Positions 63,771 to 64,000 of a stretch of 64,000 nucleotides of DNA are shown in pieces. Below the pieces are notes generated by a model. The model was given only the letters and a program-made list of their open reading frames with translations, did no database searches and was not told the origin of the DNA. The DNA comes from Cohaesibacter marisflavi. Its GTDB lineage: Bacteria > Pseudomonadota > Alphaproteobacteria > Rhizobiales > Cohaesibacteraceae. Location: NCBI RefSeq assembly GCF_900115225.1, contig NZ_FOVR01000005.1, positions 220,618-284,617 of the forward strand, in the 5' to 3' direction. How positions within the stretch are numbered: position 1 is the stretch's first letter; the number at the start of each line of letters is the position of its first letter. The position numbers and the translations under genes were made by a program.

Positions 63771-64000
63771 CCGATCCATCGACAGCGGCGGCGCTGCTGG
63801 CGGCGGGGCGGTTCGCCCCAAAATTTGGGACTTGGCTGATTAAGAATGTTGGCTTTGAGTTCTAAGAAAAGGCATTTTGCTTTTTGATCTTTGACAATAT
63901 GGAATGACTAAAGAGAAACGTGGACGGCTTGGTCTTGAGGTCCTTATGGACCGAATGAGACAAAGAGCTCGTTACGTTTTTAGAAGCTTGATTGGTGGTC
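63771..64000 (+). promoter_or_regulatory. Pre-16S rRNA leader with boxA-like element
   Basis: A leader without protein-coding signal. TGATCTTTGACA at 63885-63896 resembles the boxA antitermination element (TGCTCTTTGACA in rhizobia), and AAAGAGAAACGTGGACGG (63911-63928) matches the usual sequence before 16S genes of Hyphomicrobiales. The mature 16S rRNA must begin beyond 64000. Confidence 0.75.

Overview
The window reads as chromosomal DNA of a Hyphomicrobiales-type alphaproteobacterium. The grounds are the gene families (1-Cys peroxiredoxin, DUF2799 lipoprotein, an EryH-like isomerase of the kind found in brucellae and rhizobia, a TakP-like TRAP binding protein), dense GC-rich coding and the style of the pre-16S leader at the right edge. 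A Cohaesibacter/Labrenzia-like marine genus is possible, but the sequence alone does not fix this.

Positions 1-36.3 kb are mostly ordinary core and metabolic genes: the end of a sensor histidine kinase; a 1-Cys peroxiredoxin divergent from an OxyR-like regulator; tryptophanase; a semialdehyde dehydrogenase; a Tat-exported carboxylesterase; a dialkylglycine decarboxylase with its divergent LysR regulator (dgdR/dgdA); an AT-rich 5'-nucleotidase; a glycosyltransferase; AraC/LysE; a FocA formate channel; the translation block infC-tspO-rpmI-rplT-pheS-pheT; feoABC with a candidate Fur box; an Lrp regulator divergent from an orphan TRAP binding protein; lepA; a GGDEF protein; mepA; msrA. Many genes end in clear intrinsic terminators.

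At 36.66 kb lies tRNA-Ser(GGA), and from there to about 62.3 kb runs a mobile island that looks like an integrative mobilizable element. Its large serine recombinase reads straight into the tRNA, so its C-terminus is encoded by the antisense strand of the tRNA. Behind it come an ArdA antirestriction protein and then a two-gene operon that I read as SPARTA: TIR-APAZ plus a short MID-PIWI Argonaute, an NAD-depleting anti-plasmid abortive system. Divergent from SPARTA is a large DinG/XPD-like helicase of unknown role. It is followed by a non-coding array of alternating hairpins with a 63-bp period and by a 1045-residue membrane-anchored Sel1-repeat protein. A second, small serine recombinase, several unknown proteins, a VirD4/TraG-type coupling protein, a MOB relaxase and a MobC-like partner make up the mobilisation half. 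No VirB-type secretion genes are present, so transfer would need a helper. A degraded tyrosine-integrase N-terminus lies at the right end.

After the island come an EryH-like triose/erythrulose-phosphate isomerase and, at 63.74 kb, a strong promoter and pre-rRNA leader. The 16S gene itself must start just beyond the window.

The most interesting stretch is 40-49.5 kb (SPARTA, divergent helicase, hairpin array, Sel1 membrane protein). The first pair is a known system. Whether the other parts belong to it or form a separate defence unit is open.
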